Of a DNA stretch of 64,000 nt, positions 1-9,999 are shown piece after piece. The notes beneath the pieces were generated by a model. That model saw nothing but the letters and a program-made list of their open reading frames with translations. It ran no database searches and was not told the origin of the DNA. The position numbers and the translations under genes were made by a program. Within the stretch, counting starts at the first letter, position 1, and every line of letters begins with the position of its first letter. The DNA is from Flavobacterium sp. 5 (GTDB lineage Bacteria > Bacteroidota > Bacteroidia > Flavobacteriales > Flavobacteriaceae): assembly GCF_002813295.1 (NCBI RefSeq), contig NZ_PHUE01000001.1, forward strand, positions 3,720,001 through 3,784,000, given 5' to 3'.

Positions 1-1
1 G

Positions 2-796
2 GCTGTAAAAAATAACAAACATATTTTCGGACAATTTTTATGGACTGGAATTGATTATTTAGGGGAATCAGGAAGATGGCCTTCAAGAGGTTTCTATTCA
101 GGATTGGTTGATTTCGCTGGTGTTATTAAACCACGAGGGTATTTCCGTCAGTCATTATGGTCAGATAAGCCAATGGCATATCTTGGAACTTATCCATTAA
201 AAAATGAAAAAGAGGTTTCTAAAGATGCATGGTCGATCTGGAATTACGATCAAGGTCAAAAAATCCGTGTAGTTTGTTATACCAATGCAGCCAAAGCACG
301 TTTGGAATTGAATGGAAAAGTGGTTGGAGAAACAAAAGTGTACGACGAGAAAACTGGAATCATTTATTGGGATATTCCTTTTGCTTCAGGAAAACTGGAA
401 GCAATTGGTTTGGATGCAAATGATAAAGAGGTGAGCCGTTATGCTATCAGTTCAACTCAGCAGCCAGTCGAATTGACAATTGCAGATAAAAATATCACTA
501 TTGCAAAAGTCAAGGGTGTTGCAAAAATCATGGTTCAGGTAAAAGATCAAAACGGTCTTCCGGTAATGCTTTCAGATAATGAAGTTACTTGTACGATAAA
601 TGGTGCTGGAACATTATTAGGATTGGAAGCTGGAAACAACAGCGACATGACTGATTATACAGATAATGTTCAGAGAGTTTTTAACGGACACATTGCCGCT
701 TATATTCAGGCAAACGGAAATTCGACAGAACCAATTAAAGTTACTTTTACAAGTCAATGGTTAAAGCCTGTAGAAGTTACTATAAATGTAAAATAA
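2..796 (+). CDS. GH2 beta-galactosidase-like glycosidase, C-terminal part (5' end outside window)
   Basis: The reading frame is open from base 2, so the gene starts upstream of the window. The first visible residues include the LWTGIDYLGESG stretch, which is typical of the end of the GH2 catalytic barrel. The same stretch reads VWTAMDYLGESG in the GH2 protein at 4290. The remainder is the beta-sandwich C-terminal part found in Bacteroidota GH2 enzymes (DUF4982 and Big-like regions). The catalytic glutamates lie upstream and cannot be checked. The gene is in line with the GH27, GH43 and GH2 genes downstream, so it probably belongs to the same polysaccharide-utilisation cluster. The substrate is unknown. 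Confidence 0.85.
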   Translation, partial: AVKNNKHIFGQFLWTGIDYLGESGRWPSRGFYSGLVDFAGVIKPRGYFRQSLWSDKPMAYLGTYPLKNEKEVSKDAWSIWNYDQGQKIRVVCYTNAAKARLELNGKVVGETKVYDEKTGIIYWDIPFASGKLEAIGLDANDKEVSRYAISSTQQPVELTIADKNITIAKVKGVAKIMVQVKDQNGLPVMLSDNEVTCTINGAGTLLGLEAGNNSDMTDYTDNVQRVFNGHIAAYIQANGNSTEPIKVTFTSQWLKPVEVTINVK

Positions 797-833
797 ATGC
801 TGTTTTTTCAAACAGATGTAAGAATAAAACGAG

Positions 834-875
834 TTAACCTATCAGCAATTGAGTTGATAGGTTAATTTATTTTTA
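834..875 (+). terminator. Intrinsic terminator after the first GH2 gene
   Basis: The 11-bp arm TTAACCTATCA (834-844) pairs with TGATAGGTTAA (855-865). A T-rich tail follows. It lies 38 bp after the stop codon, so the GH27 gene downstream probably starts a new transcript. Confidence 0.75.
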
Positions 876-931
876 TATAAAAAAAATTTCATTATATTTA
901 AAGTGTAAAAACAACACATATAATTATCAAA

Positions 932-2302
932 ATGAAAATAAAAAATATATTTGCTCTGATAATAGGAGCTGCATTAGTATCAGTTAGTTCAAATGCACAG
1001 ACAAAAAATTTCGCTAAAGAGGAATTTAAACAATGGGCACAAACACCTCCAATGGGTTGGAATAGCTGGGATTGTTATGGTTCGACAGTAGAAGAGCATG
1101 AAGTAAAAGCCAACGCCGATTATATGGCTAAAAACCTTAAAAGTCTGGGTTGGGAATATATAGTTGTAGATATCAGATGGTTTGTCGAAAATGACAAAGC
1201 AGGAGGGTATAATCAAACCGATCCTCGTTATGTAATGGATCAATACGGAAGATATCTGCCGGCTTTGAACCGTTTCCCATCTGCAAAAGATGGACAGGGA
1301 TTTAAACCTTTAGCAGATTATATCCATAAAAAAGGATTGAAATTCGGAATCCATATCATGCGCGGAATTCCTAAAAAAGCAGTCGAAGACAAAATGCCAA
1401 TAAAAGGCGCAAACGGAATCACTGCTGACCAAATTTATTCTACAGCTTTGCAATGCGAGTGGCTAAAAGATAATTATACTGTCTTGGCTGACAAACCCGG
1501 TGCTCAGGAATATTATAATTCTATATTTGAACTTTATGCACAATGGGGTGTAGATTTTATCAAAATTGATGATTTATCAAGACCCTATCATGAAGGTGAA
1601 ATCAACTTGATTAGAAATGCAATTGATAAATGTGGCCGCAAAATTGTTTTGAGTACCTCACCTGGAGAAACGCCAATTACTGCAGCACCTCACGTAACTG
1701 AACATGCTAATATGTGGAGAATGGTTGATGATGTTTGGGATACTTGGCCACACGTTACACACTTGATGGATGTTGCCCAAAAATGGTATCCATATATTGC
1801 CCCTGGAACATGGCCTGACTGCGATATGATTCCGTTGGGAAGAATATCGTTAAGAGGAGAACGTGGTGAAGACAGAATGTCCCGCTTAACAAAAGACGAG
1901 CAATACACACTGATAACATTCTTTAATATTTTCAAATCACCTTTGTTTTTTGGTGGAGATTTACCAAGTAATGACGCATTTACTTTGTCTCTATTAACGA
2001 ACAAAGAAGTTGTAAAAATGCACAACGAAAGTACTGCTGTAAAACAGCTTTTCCAAAAAGATGGAAAAGTCGCCATTACTTCAAAGAATGCCAAAGACGG
2101 AAGTACTTATTTGGCATTGTTTAATATTTCAGATGCAAATTCAGAAAAAGTAACTGTAAAGCTTTCAGACTTAAATCTAGCAGGAACAGTTGAGTTAACA
2201 AACTTATGGACAGGTGAAAAATCGATTCTTTCGTCAAGTGAAATTACAACAGAACTAAAACCTCACAGTTCGATTTTGTATAAGATAAAAAGCAAAAAAT
2301 AA
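932..2302 (+). CDS. GH27 alpha-galactosidase / beta-L-arabinopyranosidase-like enzyme
   Basis: This 456-residue protein begins with a signal peptide ending at SSNAQ, so it is exported. The GH27 barrel starts with TPPMGWNSWDCYG. The strand carrying the nucleophile reads DFIKIDDL, where most alpha-galactosidases have KYDNC. The region MVDDVWDTW probably holds the acid/base Asp. GH27 enzymes remove terminal alpha-galactose or, in some members, beta-L-arabinopyranose, and sequence alone does not separate the two here. The stop codon overlaps the start of the next gene (TAATG), which shows translational coupling with the GH43 enzyme. Confidence 0.85.
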   Translation: MKIKNIFALIIGAALVSVSSNAQTKNFAKEEFKQWAQTPPMGWNSWDCYGSTVEEHEVKANADYMAKNLKSLGWEYIVVDIRWFVENDKAGGYNQTDPRYVMDQYGRYLPALNRFPSAKDGQGFKPLADYIHKKGLKFGIHIMRGIPKKAVEDKMPIKGANGITADQIYSTALQCEWLKDNYTVLADKPGAQEYYNSIFELYAQWGVDFIKIDDLSRPYHEGEINLIRNAIDKCGRKIVLSTSPGETPITAAPHVTEHANMWRMVDDVWDTWPHVTHLMDVAQKWYPYIAPGTWPDCDMIPLGRISLRGERGEDRMSRLTKDEQYTLITFFNIFKSPLFFGGDLPSNDAFTLSLLTNKEVVKMHNESTAVKQLFQKDGKVAITSKNAKDGSTYLALFNISDANSEKVTVKLSDLNLAGTVELTNLWTGEKSILSSSEITTELKPHSSILYKIKSKK

Positions 2303-4245
2303 TGAAAAAAATAACTTTTAGCCTGGCATTATTTTTAATGCTCTTCAATTTTTCACATGCCCAAAATGCAAAAGGAACTCCGCCAGTTATTGCAGATAAA
2401 GACTTAACGGCTTATCTCTTTGTGTACTTCACAGGAAATAGTGTTGAGGAAGAAGCAGTGCGTTATGCAATAAGCTCGGATGGGTATCATTATTATCATT
2501 TAAATGACAATAAACCTGTCATAGATAGTAAAATTATTAGTTCTACAGGTGGCGTTCGTGATCCGCATATTTTACGTGGAGCCGATGGCAAAACATTTTA
2601 TATGGTTTTGACCGACATGACTTCATCCAAAGGTTGGGATAGTAATCGTGCAATGATTTTACTAAAAAGTACTGATCTTGTAAAATGGGAAAGTAATGTT
2701 GTAAACATTCAGACTGCATTTCCAGGAAATGAAAATTTAAAAAGAGTTTGGGCACCTCAGACAATTTTCGATGCAAAAGCAGGAAAGTACATGATTTACT
2801 TCAGTATGCAGCATGCTGGAGGTCCTGATAAAATTTATTATGCCTATGCGAATAAAGATTTTACAGCTTTGGAGAGTGCTCCAAAATTATTATTTGTGCC
2901 TAAGTCAGAGAGAGCCTGCATTGATGGTGATATTATAGAAAAAGACGGCGTTTACCATCTTTTTTATAAAACGGAAACTGAAAAAGCAGGAATTAAAGTG
3001 GCAACAACACCCGATTTGACTTCTGGAAATTGGACAGAAAACGATAATTATCTGCAACAGACAAAAGATGGAGTAGAAGGTTCAAGTGTTTTTAAACTAA
3101 ACAATTCTGATGATTATATTTTAATGTATGATGTATATACAAAAGGGAAATATCAGTTTACAAAAACCAAAGACTTAGAAAATTTCACTGTTATTGACAA
3201 CGATATTTCAATGGATTTTAATCCCCGTCACGGAACTATTTTGCCTATAACCCGTTCAGAATTAAAAAGAATTACCGCTAAATGGGGAATGCCAGCAAAG
3301 TATCCAAAAGTGAACAATAACCCGGTTTTAGAAGGATATTACGCTGATCCAGATATTCTGTATTCTAACAAAACTAAGAAATACTATATCTACCCAACAA
3401 GTGATGGATTTGATGGCTGGTCTGGTTATTATTTCAAAACTTTTTCTTCTGATAATTTAGTGGATTGGAAAGATGAAGGCATTATTATAGACCTTAAAAA
3501 AGACGTTACTTGGGCAAATAGAAACGCTTGGGCTCCTTGCATTGTTGAGAAAAAGATTAAAGGAAAATACAAATACTTCTATTATTTTACTGCTGCTCAA
3601 AAAATTGGTGTTGCTGTTTCCGATAATCCAACAGGACCGTTTAAAGATAGAGGAAAAGCTATTGTAAGCACAAGACCTGAGGGAATAACAAACGGTCAGG
3701 AAATTGATCCGGATGTTTTTACAGATCCAAAAACTGGGAAAAGTTATTTGTATTGGGGAAATATGTATATGGGTGTTGCCGAATTAAATCCTGATATGGT
3801 TTCTCTAAAACCTGGAAGCACAAAAGTGATTGCTGTAAATGATTCTTTCCGAGAAGGAACTTATGTAATTTACAGAAACGGAAAATATTATTTCTTTTGG
3901 AGCGAAGACGATACCAGAAGTCCAAATTACAAAGTGCGATATGCTATTTCAGATTCACCAGTTGGTCCACTTGTAATGCCAAAAAATAATACAGTTCTTC
4001 AAGGAATCAAGGAGCAGGGAATTTATGCAACTGGACACAATTCTGTATTGCAAATTCCAAATAAAGACGAATGGTACATCACATACCACAGATTCTCTTA
4101 TCCTACAGGAATAAAAATGGGTGATGCTGGCGGTTTCCACCGTGAAGTTTGTATTGACAAATTAGAGTTTGATAAAGACGGTTACATAATACAAGTAACT
4201 CCAACTCTTGAAGGGATAACACCAATTGTAAATACAAAAAGATAA
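2302..4245 (+). CDS. Two-domain GH43 glycosidase
   Basis: This 647-residue exported protein has a signal peptide ending near SHAQ and two five-bladed GH43 propellers. Domain 1 (about residues 25-330) has its base Asp in VRDPHI and its acid Glu in GVEGSS. Domain 2 (about 340-640) has YADPDI, then IDPDVF, then REGTYV, which match the base, pKa-modulating and acid positions of the family. Both sites look complete. GH43 members include arabinofuranosidases, xylosidases and galactanases, and I cannot assign a specificity to either domain. The gene overlaps its neighbours on both sides by TAATG, so it is the centre of a tight operon. Confidence 0.85.
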   Translation: MKKITFSLALFLMLFNFSHAQNAKGTPPVIADKDLTAYLFVYFTGNSVEEEAVRYAISSDGYHYYHLNDNKPVIDSKIISSTGGVRDPHILRGADGKTFYMVLTDMTSSKGWDSNRAMILLKSTDLVKWESNVVNIQTAFPGNENLKRVWAPQTIFDAKAGKYMIYFSMQHAGGPDKIYYAYANKDFTALESAPKLLFVPKSERACIDGDIIEKDGVYHLFYKTETEKAGIKVATTPDLTSGNWTENDNYLQQTKDGVEGSSVFKLNNSDDYILMYDVYTKGKYQFTKTKDLENFTVIDNDISMDFNPRHGTILPITRSELKRITAKWGMPAKYPKVNNNPVLEGYYADPDILYSNKTKKYYIYPTSDGFDGWSGYYFKTFSSDNLVDWKDEGIIIDLKKDVTWANRNAWAPCIVEKKIKGKYKYFYYFTAAQKIGVAVSDNPTGPFKDRGKAIVSTRPEGITNGQEIDPDVFTDPKTGKSYLYWGNMYMGVAELNPDMVSLKPGSTKVIAVNDSFREGTYVIYRNGKYYFFWSEDDTRSPNYKVRYAISDSPVGPLVMPKNNTVLQGIKEQGIYATGHNSVLQIPNKDEWYITYHRFSYPTGIKMGDAGGFHREVCIDKLEFDKDGYIIQVTPTLEGITPIVNTKR

Positions 4246-4289
4246 TGAGGTTTAGTCATTTTTTTTTCGCATCTAAAACAATAAGGACT

Positions 4290-6716
4290 ATGATTAAGAA
4301 GATAAAACTAGTAACATTATTATCGTTCATTTTAGTAACAATGAGCTATGCTAATGGTAAATCGTCTATCGATACTAATAAGATTGTAAGTAAACAACTT
4401 TTTGATTTTGATTGGAAATTTTCTTTAAGTAATGCTTCTGATTATAGCTCGTTAAATTTTGATGATAGTAATTGGAGAAAATTAAATCTGCCTCACGATT
4501 GGAGCATCGAAGGAAAATCAGAAAAGGCAAATCCTAGCGAAGGTGATGGAGGATTTTATCCAATGGGAATTGGATGGTATAGAAAAACATTCTCTGTGCC
4601 TGCGAATTGGGATAAACAAAAAGTTGCCATTTATTTTGAAGGAGTATACATGAATGCTGAAGTTTTTATAAACGGAAAATCAGTAGGAATGCAGCCATAT
4701 GGTTATACTTCTTTTGAATATGATTTGACACCTTATCTGAAATTTGGACAGCAAAATACAATTGCAGTTAAAGTAGATAATTCACAACAAAAAAATTGCA
4801 GATGGTATAGTGGATCAGGTATTTACCGCCATGTTTGGTTAAAGGTTAGAAATCCAATTCATATAAAAACATGGGGAGTGGCTATTAGTACACCAGAGGT
4901 AAAAAACAATAAAGCAAAAGTTCTAATTAAGACTATTGTAAAAAATGAAACGGCTATTACTCAAACGGTTTCATTGTCTTCAAATATTCTTGATAAGAAA
5001 GGAAAAAAAGCAGCTTTTACTTCTAGTACAATAACGCTGCAACCCAACGAGGAGAAAGAAGTTTCGCAAAACAATATCGTTGAGAATCCTAAGTTATGGT
5101 CACCAGAGACGCCAAATTTGTATCAGGTGAATTTAGTGGTAAGCAAAGACGCTAAGGAGATCGATGGGATTACAAAAGATTTCGGAATTAGAACAATTGA
5201 ATTTAGCGTTGATAACGGTTTTGTATTAAATAACAAAAAAGTGTTGTTAAATGGAGGTTGTGTACATCATGATAATGGTGCTTTAGGTGCTGCTGCCTAT
5301 GATCGTGCGGAAGAAAGGAAAGTAGAATTATTGAAGAAAGCAGGTTTTAATGCTGTAAGAACATCTCATAATCCGCCTTCGGAAGCATTCTTAGATGCTT
5401 GTGATCGTTTAGGAATGTTAGTTATAGATGAGGCTTTTGATGGATGGAGAGAAAAGAAAACGACTTTCGATTATGCCAGTATTTTTGATAAATGGTGGAA
5501 ACACGATGTAGAATCCATGGTGTTGAGAGATCGAAATCATCCTTCAATTATCTTTTGGAGTATAGGAAATGAGATTATTGAGAGAACAAAACCTGAAGCA
5601 GTTGAAACGGCAAAAATGTTAGCAAATGCTATTCATGCAATAGATTCAACACGTCCCGTAACCTCGGCAATGACGACTTGGAATGAGGGTTGGGAGATTT
5701 TCGATCCTTTAATGGCAGCTCACGATGTGGCAGGTTATAATTATGAATTAAAACGTGCTGAATCGGATCATATAAGAGTGCCATCTCGAATTATTATGCA
5801 AACCGAATCCTATCCTAAAGATGCTTTTGAGAATTGGAATTTAGTTCAAAAACACAGTTACATCATTGGGGATTTTGTTTGGACAGCAATGGATTATCTA
5901 GGAGAATCTGGTATTGGACGTTATTTTTATCCCGGTGAACCCAAAGGAGAACATTGGGAATCCAATTTATACCCTTGGCATGGTGCCTATTGTGGTGATG
6001 TCGATTTGATTGGATGGAGAAAACCAATCTCTCATTATAGGAGTATGTTGTATAATGACAATGAGAAATTGTATATGGCTGTTCGCGAACCAAATCCCGA
6101 AAGTGGAGCAATAGAACTCACTCGATGGGCAGTTTGGCCTACTTGGGAAAGCTGGAATTGGCCAGGTCATGAAGGAAAAAATATTGATGTGGAGGTGTAC
6201 TCAAAATATGCTAAAGTTAGATTGTATTTAAACGGAAAAGTAATTGGAGAGAAAGAAACTTCCATAAATCAAGAGTTCAAGGCTGCGTTTACGATTCCAT
6301 ATACAAGTGGTGAATTAAAAGCAGTTGGATTAGAAAATGGTAAAGAAGTAGAATCAGTTGTATTAAAAACAGCTAAAAAAGCATCAAATATAAAATTATC
6401 TGCCGATAGAAATAAAATAAAAGCCAGCGGTCAAGATTTGTCTTATATCACTGTAGAAATTACTGATGATGAAGGGAATTTAGATCCAAATGCAGAAAAT
6501 GAAGTTGTATTTAAAGTCTTTGGACCTGCTGAAATCGTGGGGGTTGCAAATGCAAATTTAAAAGATACAGATTTGTATGTTTCGAATACCAGAAAAACTT
6601 GGAAAGGCAGGGCAATGCTCATCGTAAAGAGTACTAATGACGCTGGTGATGTTACTATTGAAGCTATTGCTAATGGTTTGAAAAGTGATAAAATTAAAAT
6701 TGTATCAACTAAATAA
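4290..6716 (+). CDS. GH2 beta-galactosidase-like enzyme
   Basis: An ATG at 4245 overlaps the previous stop. However, the start at 4290 gives a normal signal peptide (MIKKIKLVTLLSFILV... ending MSYA), while the longer form adds 15 unlikely residues, so I chose 4290 (808 residues). The order is the GH2 N-terminal jelly roll, an immunoglobulin-like domain, the barrel, and C-terminal beta domains. The acid/base Glu is in WSIGNE and the nucleophile Glu is in MQTES. It is an exo-glycosidase by family, with beta-galactosidase the most common activity, and it is probably periplasmic. It is in one operon with the GH27 and GH43 genes. Confidence 0.85.
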   Translation: MIKKIKLVTLLSFILVTMSYANGKSSIDTNKIVSKQLFDFDWKFSLSNASDYSSLNFDDSNWRKLNLPHDWSIEGKSEKANPSEGDGGFYPMGIGWYRKTFSVPANWDKQKVAIYFEGVYMNAEVFINGKSVGMQPYGYTSFEYDLTPYLKFGQQNTIAVKVDNSQQKNCRWYSGSGIYRHVWLKVRNPIHIKTWGVAISTPEVKNNKAKVLIKTIVKNETAITQTVSLSSNILDKKGKKAAFTSSTITLQPNEEKEVSQNNIVENPKLWSPETPNLYQVNLVVSKDAKEIDGITKDFGIRTIEFSVDNGFVLNNKKVLLNGGCVHHDNGALGAAAYDRAEERKVELLKKAGFNAVRTSHNPPSEAFLDACDRLGMLVIDEAFDGWREKKTTFDYASIFDKWWKHDVESMVLRDRNHPSIIFWSIGNEIIERTKPEAVETAKMLANAIHAIDSTRPVTSAMTTWNEGWEIFDPLMAAHDVAGYNYELKRAESDHIRVPSRIIMQTESYPKDAFENWNLVQKHSYIIGDFVWTAMDYLGESGIGRYFYPGEPKGEHWESNLYPWHGAYCGDVDLIGWRKPISHYRSMLYNDNEKLYMAVREPNPESGAIELTRWAVWPTWESWNWPGHEGKNIDVEVYSKYAKVRLYLNGKVIGEKETSINQEFKAAFTIPYTSGELKAVGLENGKEVESVVLKTAKKASNIKLSADRNKIKASGQDLSYITVEITDDEGNLDPNAENEVVFKVFGPAEIVGVANANLKDTDLYVSNTRKTWKGRAMLIVKSTNDAGDVTIEAIANGLKSDKIKIVSTK

Positions 6717-6730
6717 TAAAATAGTTTGGG

Positions 6731-7726
6731 ATGTTTAAACGTAGAATAATTACTGTAGTTGCTTTCTTTTTGTGTGTAGTATTTCCTGTTTTTTCACAGC
6801 ATAAAACCATAGAAGCTAAAAACAATATACCTCTAGATTCCATAAGGATGAGTGATCCTTTTGTCCTTGCTGATAAAAAAAGCAATATGTATTACATGAC
6901 AGGTACGGGTGGATTATTGTGGAAAAGTAAAGACTTAAAATTCTGGTCTGGTCCCTTTGTAATTGCAAAACCAGATCCTCAATCGTGGATGGGGCAAACT
7001 CCAATGATTTGGGCTGCAGAAATACATGAGTACAAAGGGAAGTATTATTATTTTGCTACTTTCACTAATGAAAAGACTACTATTGATGATAAAAAAAACA
7101 ATAGAAGAGCAAGTCATGTACTGGTAAGCAGCAAACCCGATGGACCTTATGTACCGATGAAGGACGAAACTTATTTGCCTGAATCGATGTCTACTCTTGA
7201 TGCAACTTTGTGGATAGATAAAGACAAGAAACCCTATATGATTTATTGTCATGAATGGGTTCAGAATAATAATGGGACAGTTGAAAAAATCGAACTTAAA
7301 CCAGATTTTAGCGGAACTACAGGAAAAGCAAAGATTCTTTTCCGTGCTAAAGATTCACCTTGGAGCAAACAAAATGAAAACGGATTTATAGAGCCAAATA
7401 AAGTAACTGATGGACCATGGGTTTTTCAAACCAAAACTGGTAAATTAGGTATGTTATGGACCAGTTGGGTGTACAATGTATATACGCAAGGTGTGGCATA
7501 TTCTGAAAGTGGTACGCTTGATGGACCCTGGATACAAGAAGCTGAGCCAATAACTCCATCTAATTTTGGACACGGTATGATGTTTCGAACTTTTGATGGT
7601 AAGTTGCTTATGTCGTTACACAGCCATTATGAGAATAATAAAGGGAAATATATTCGTGTTCCAAAGTTTTTTGAAGTAGATGATTCTGGTGATAAGATCA
7701 GGATTGGCAAAATATATGGTCGGTAA
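6731..7726 (+). CDS. GH43 family glycosidase with DGP at the acid position
   Basis: This 331-residue exported protein has a signal peptide ending at VFSQ and a single GH43 propeller. The base Asp is in RMSDPFV and the modulating Asp is in TLDATLWID. Where most GH43 enzymes have EGP with the acid Glu, this one has VTDGPWV. The DGP form occurs in a subset of Bacteroidota GH43 proteins that I recall. It could mean an altered acid residue or that the real acid lies elsewhere. The gene is 14 bp after the GH2 gene and is the last of the operon. Confidence 0.8.
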   Translation: MFKRRIITVVAFFLCVVFPVFSQHKTIEAKNNIPLDSIRMSDPFVLADKKSNMYYMTGTGGLLWKSKDLKFWSGPFVIAKPDPQSWMGQTPMIWAAEIHEYKGKYYYFATFTNEKTTIDDKKNNRRASHVLVSSKPDGPYVPMKDETYLPESMSTLDATLWIDKDKKPYMIYCHEWVQNNNGTVEKIELKPDFSGTTGKAKILFRAKDSPWSKQNENGFIEPNKVTDGPWVFQTKTGKLGMLWTSWVYNVYTQGVAYSESGTLDGPWIQEAEPITPSNFGHGMMFRTFDGKLLMSLHSHYENNKGKYIRVPKFFEVDDSGDKIRIGKIYGR

Positions 7727-7755
7727 TGATGAACATACAACTTGTATATTTAAAA

Positions 7756-7980
7756 AGAAGAATTTAATATTTAAATAAAAGTATTAAATGATTAAAAAAA
7801 AGAATTTAATGATTAAATAAAAGCATTAAATAATTAAAAAGAAGAATTAAATACTTAAATAAAAGTATTAAATGTTTAAATAAAAGAATTCAATACTTAA
7901 ATAAAAGTATTAGATAATTAAAAAGAAGAATTTAATACTTAAATAAAAATATTAAATGTTTAAATAAAAGAATTTAACTA
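7756..7980 (+). repeat. 21-bp AT-rich tandem repeat, about 11 units
   Basis: Successive units start at 7756, 7777, 7798, 7819, 7840, 7861, 7882, 7903, 7924, 7945 and 7966 (partial). The typical unit is AAAAGTATTAAATGATTAAAA, with alternating variants of the middle (ATTAAAT or ATTTAAT). The period equals two DNA turns. The array lies between the GH43 stop and a terminator, contains no gene, and has no unique spacers. Confidence 0.9.
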
Positions 7981-8023
7981 TACTATTTATTACATCACAG
8001 GTTAGTAATTTCAGTTTGGTTAG

Positions 8024-8058
8024 CAAAGGCTGTTTCTCTTATAAGGAACAGCCTTTGT
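8024..8058 (+). terminator. Strong hairpin terminator
   Basis: AAAGGCTGTT (8025-8034) pairs with AACAGCCTTT (8047-8056), and the stem can extend by a base or two on each side. It separates the glycosidase operon and the 21-bp repeat from the regulator gene. Confidence 0.75.
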
Positions 8059-8111
8059 ATTTCCTATTGTAAATAGAAATCGAAAAACATTCTATATTAT
8101 AGTCACTTTAT

Positions 8112-8119
8112 TATATTTG
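8112..8119 (+). promoter_or_regulatory. -7 box of the DUF6377-like gene
   Basis: TATATTTG fits the Bacteroidota consensus TAnnTTTG and lies 28 bp before the chosen TTG start at 8148. I see no convincing -33 element. Confidence 0.55.
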
Positions 8120-8147
8120 TAATCTATATCATTTAGCTATTATTAGT

Positions 8148-9791
8148 TTGAAAAATTATTTACTTTTTTTTGTATTATTTACGATTAGTTATTCGGGTTA
8201 TTCATCGAGTACTAGTGATTCTATTTTTGATAAGTTGAATGATGCCTTAAAAAATAAACAGAAATATGTTTTATTAAAAGAGGAACGTATTTTAAATTTT
8301 AAAAAAATTAAATCAGAAGATTTAACGAAGGAACAAGAATACAATTACAACAAAACTTTATATACAGAATACCAAAAATTCAAGTCAGATTCTGCAATTT
8401 TATATGTCAAAAAAAATCTTGTAATTGCTGCAGCACTTCAAAATGCTGCTTTATCAAATTTAGCCGAATTACAATTGGCTAACTTATATTCTTCATCAGG
8501 GAAATACAGGGAATCTGAGGCAATTTTAAAAAGTATCAATAAAAAAACACTCGACAAATCATTACTGCCCAATTACTATATAGTTTACAGGGAATTTTTC
8601 GAACACTATAATGCAAATAGTTTCAGCAAAATATACATTGAACAAATAGGAAAATATCGAGATTCTTTGCTTGGTGTATTAAATCCTGCAACATTGAATT
8701 TTAAAATCAACCAGATTCAGAAAAATGTTTTTGATAAAAAGTTTGCTGTTGCTCTAAAACAATTATCGATTTTATTGAAATCTACCAAAGAAGAAGATTC
8801 TCAGTATGCCATGATTACATACCTTTTTGGGAAAATTTATGAAACTACTCATCAATTAGAATTAAAAAAAAGATATTATGCGCTTTCGGCTACTGCAGAT
8901 ATAAAAAATGCTATAAAAGATAATGCTTCACTTCAGGAATTAGCTTCAGTTTTTTATGAAATAGGAGACGTTGACATGGCTTATAAGCTTACACAATCAG
9001 CAATTGAAGATGCACTTTATTGTAATGTTCAGTTTAGAACACTGCTAATGTCTCAGATTTATTCGATTATCAATACCGCTTATTTAGAAAGAGAAGCCCA
9101 AAGAAAAACCGAATTGCAATTGTATTTGTTATGCATTAGCTTACTTTCTGGATTCTTGATTGTGGCGATTGTTTATGTGTACAGGCAAATGAAAAAAGTA
9201 TCCAAAATTCGTGGTGAGCTTTTTGTAACCAGCCAAAAATTAGCCGAATTAAATAAAGATATTACTGAAACAAATAACGAATTACAGGAACGAAATGCAC
9301 AATTATCTGAATCTAATCATGTTAAAGAAGAATATATTGCACATTTTTTTAGTTTGTGTTCGAGTTATATCAATAAATTAGAAAATTATCGCGTTATTTT
9401 AAACAAAAAAGCAGCAGTCAAACAATTTGATGAGATTTACAAAATACTAAAATCAACCACTTTGGTTGAAAAAGAACTACAAGAATTATATGAGAATTTT
9501 GATGTGATTTTTCTAAACTTATATCCAACTTTCGTAAAAGACTTTAATGCACTGCTTATTAATGAAGAGCAAATTGTATTGAAACAAGGAGAATTATTAA
9601 ATACAGAACTTCGCATTTTTGCATTAATCCGCCTCGGGATAACAGATAGTGTGAAAATTGCAGCATTTCTTCGTTACTCTTTAAGCACTATTTATAATTA
9701 CCGAACCAAAGCTCGAAATAAAGCGGTAGTTTCTCGAAATGATTTTGAAGAAATGGTCATGAAAATTGGATTATTACCTTTAAGAGCTTAA
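8148..9791 (+). CDS. Membrane-anchored TPR/HTH regulator, DUF6377-like
   Basis: This 547-residue protein has four parts in order. First comes a signal-like N-terminus, then a periplasmic helical part of about 300 residues that looks like degenerate TPRs. One membrane helix follows (about 323-345, LLCISLLSGFLIVAIVYVY), then a coiled coil and a C-terminal helix-turn-helix (LGITDSVKIAAFLRYSLSTIYNYRTKA, given here in two parts: LGITDSVKIAAFL and RYSLSTIYNYRTKA). Proteins of this layout sit next to polysaccharide-utilisation loci in Bacteroidota and are thought to sense oligosaccharides across the inner membrane, as SusR does. The start is TTG, and no ATG fits the N-terminus better. It is probably the regulator of the flanking glycosidase genes. 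Confidence 0.7.
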   Translation: MKNYLLFFVLFTISYSGYSSSTSDSIFDKLNDALKNKQKYVLLKEERILNFKKIKSEDLTKEQEYNYNKTLYTEYQKFKSDSAILYVKKNLVIAAALQNAALSNLAELQLANLYSSSGKYRESEAILKSINKKTLDKSLLPNYYIVYREFFEHYNANSFSKIYIEQIGKYRDSLLGVLNPATLNFKINQIQKNVFDKKFAVALKQLSILLKSTKEEDSQYAMITYLFGKIYETTHQLELKKRYYALSATADIKNAIKDNASLQELASVFYEIGDVDMAYKLTQSAIEDALYCNVQFRTLLMSQIYSIINTAYLEREAQRKTELQLYLLCISLLSGFLIVAIVYVYRQMKKVSKIRGELFVTSQKLAELNKDITETNNELQERNAQLSESNHVKEEYIAHFFSLCSSYINKLENYRVILNKKAAVKQFDEIYKILKSTTLVEKELQELYENFDVIFLNLYPTFVKDFNALLINEEQIVLKQGELLNTELRIFALIRLGITDSVKIAAFLRYSLSTIYNYRTKARNKAVVSRNDFEEMVMKIGLLPLRA

Positions 9792-9999
9792 TTTTTATTT
9801 TAAAAGCACTACTTTTTTTACCTCTTTTTTTTATTTAAATATCTGATTTTTAATATTTTGATTTTTAAATTCACTACTTTTTTTGTTTAGAAATTCAAAG
9901 CAGACTATAACGTTTTAGCTTTACATTATTATTAAAAGATGCTTTAGAAGAAGAGTGTCTTTAATTATAAAAATTTAATGCTTTAATAAATTAAGAGGT

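Noticed and set aside
7756-7980. Regularly spaced repeats resembling a CRISPR array
   Set aside because: Units abut directly with no unique spacers, are pure AT minisatellite, and no cas genes are nearby.
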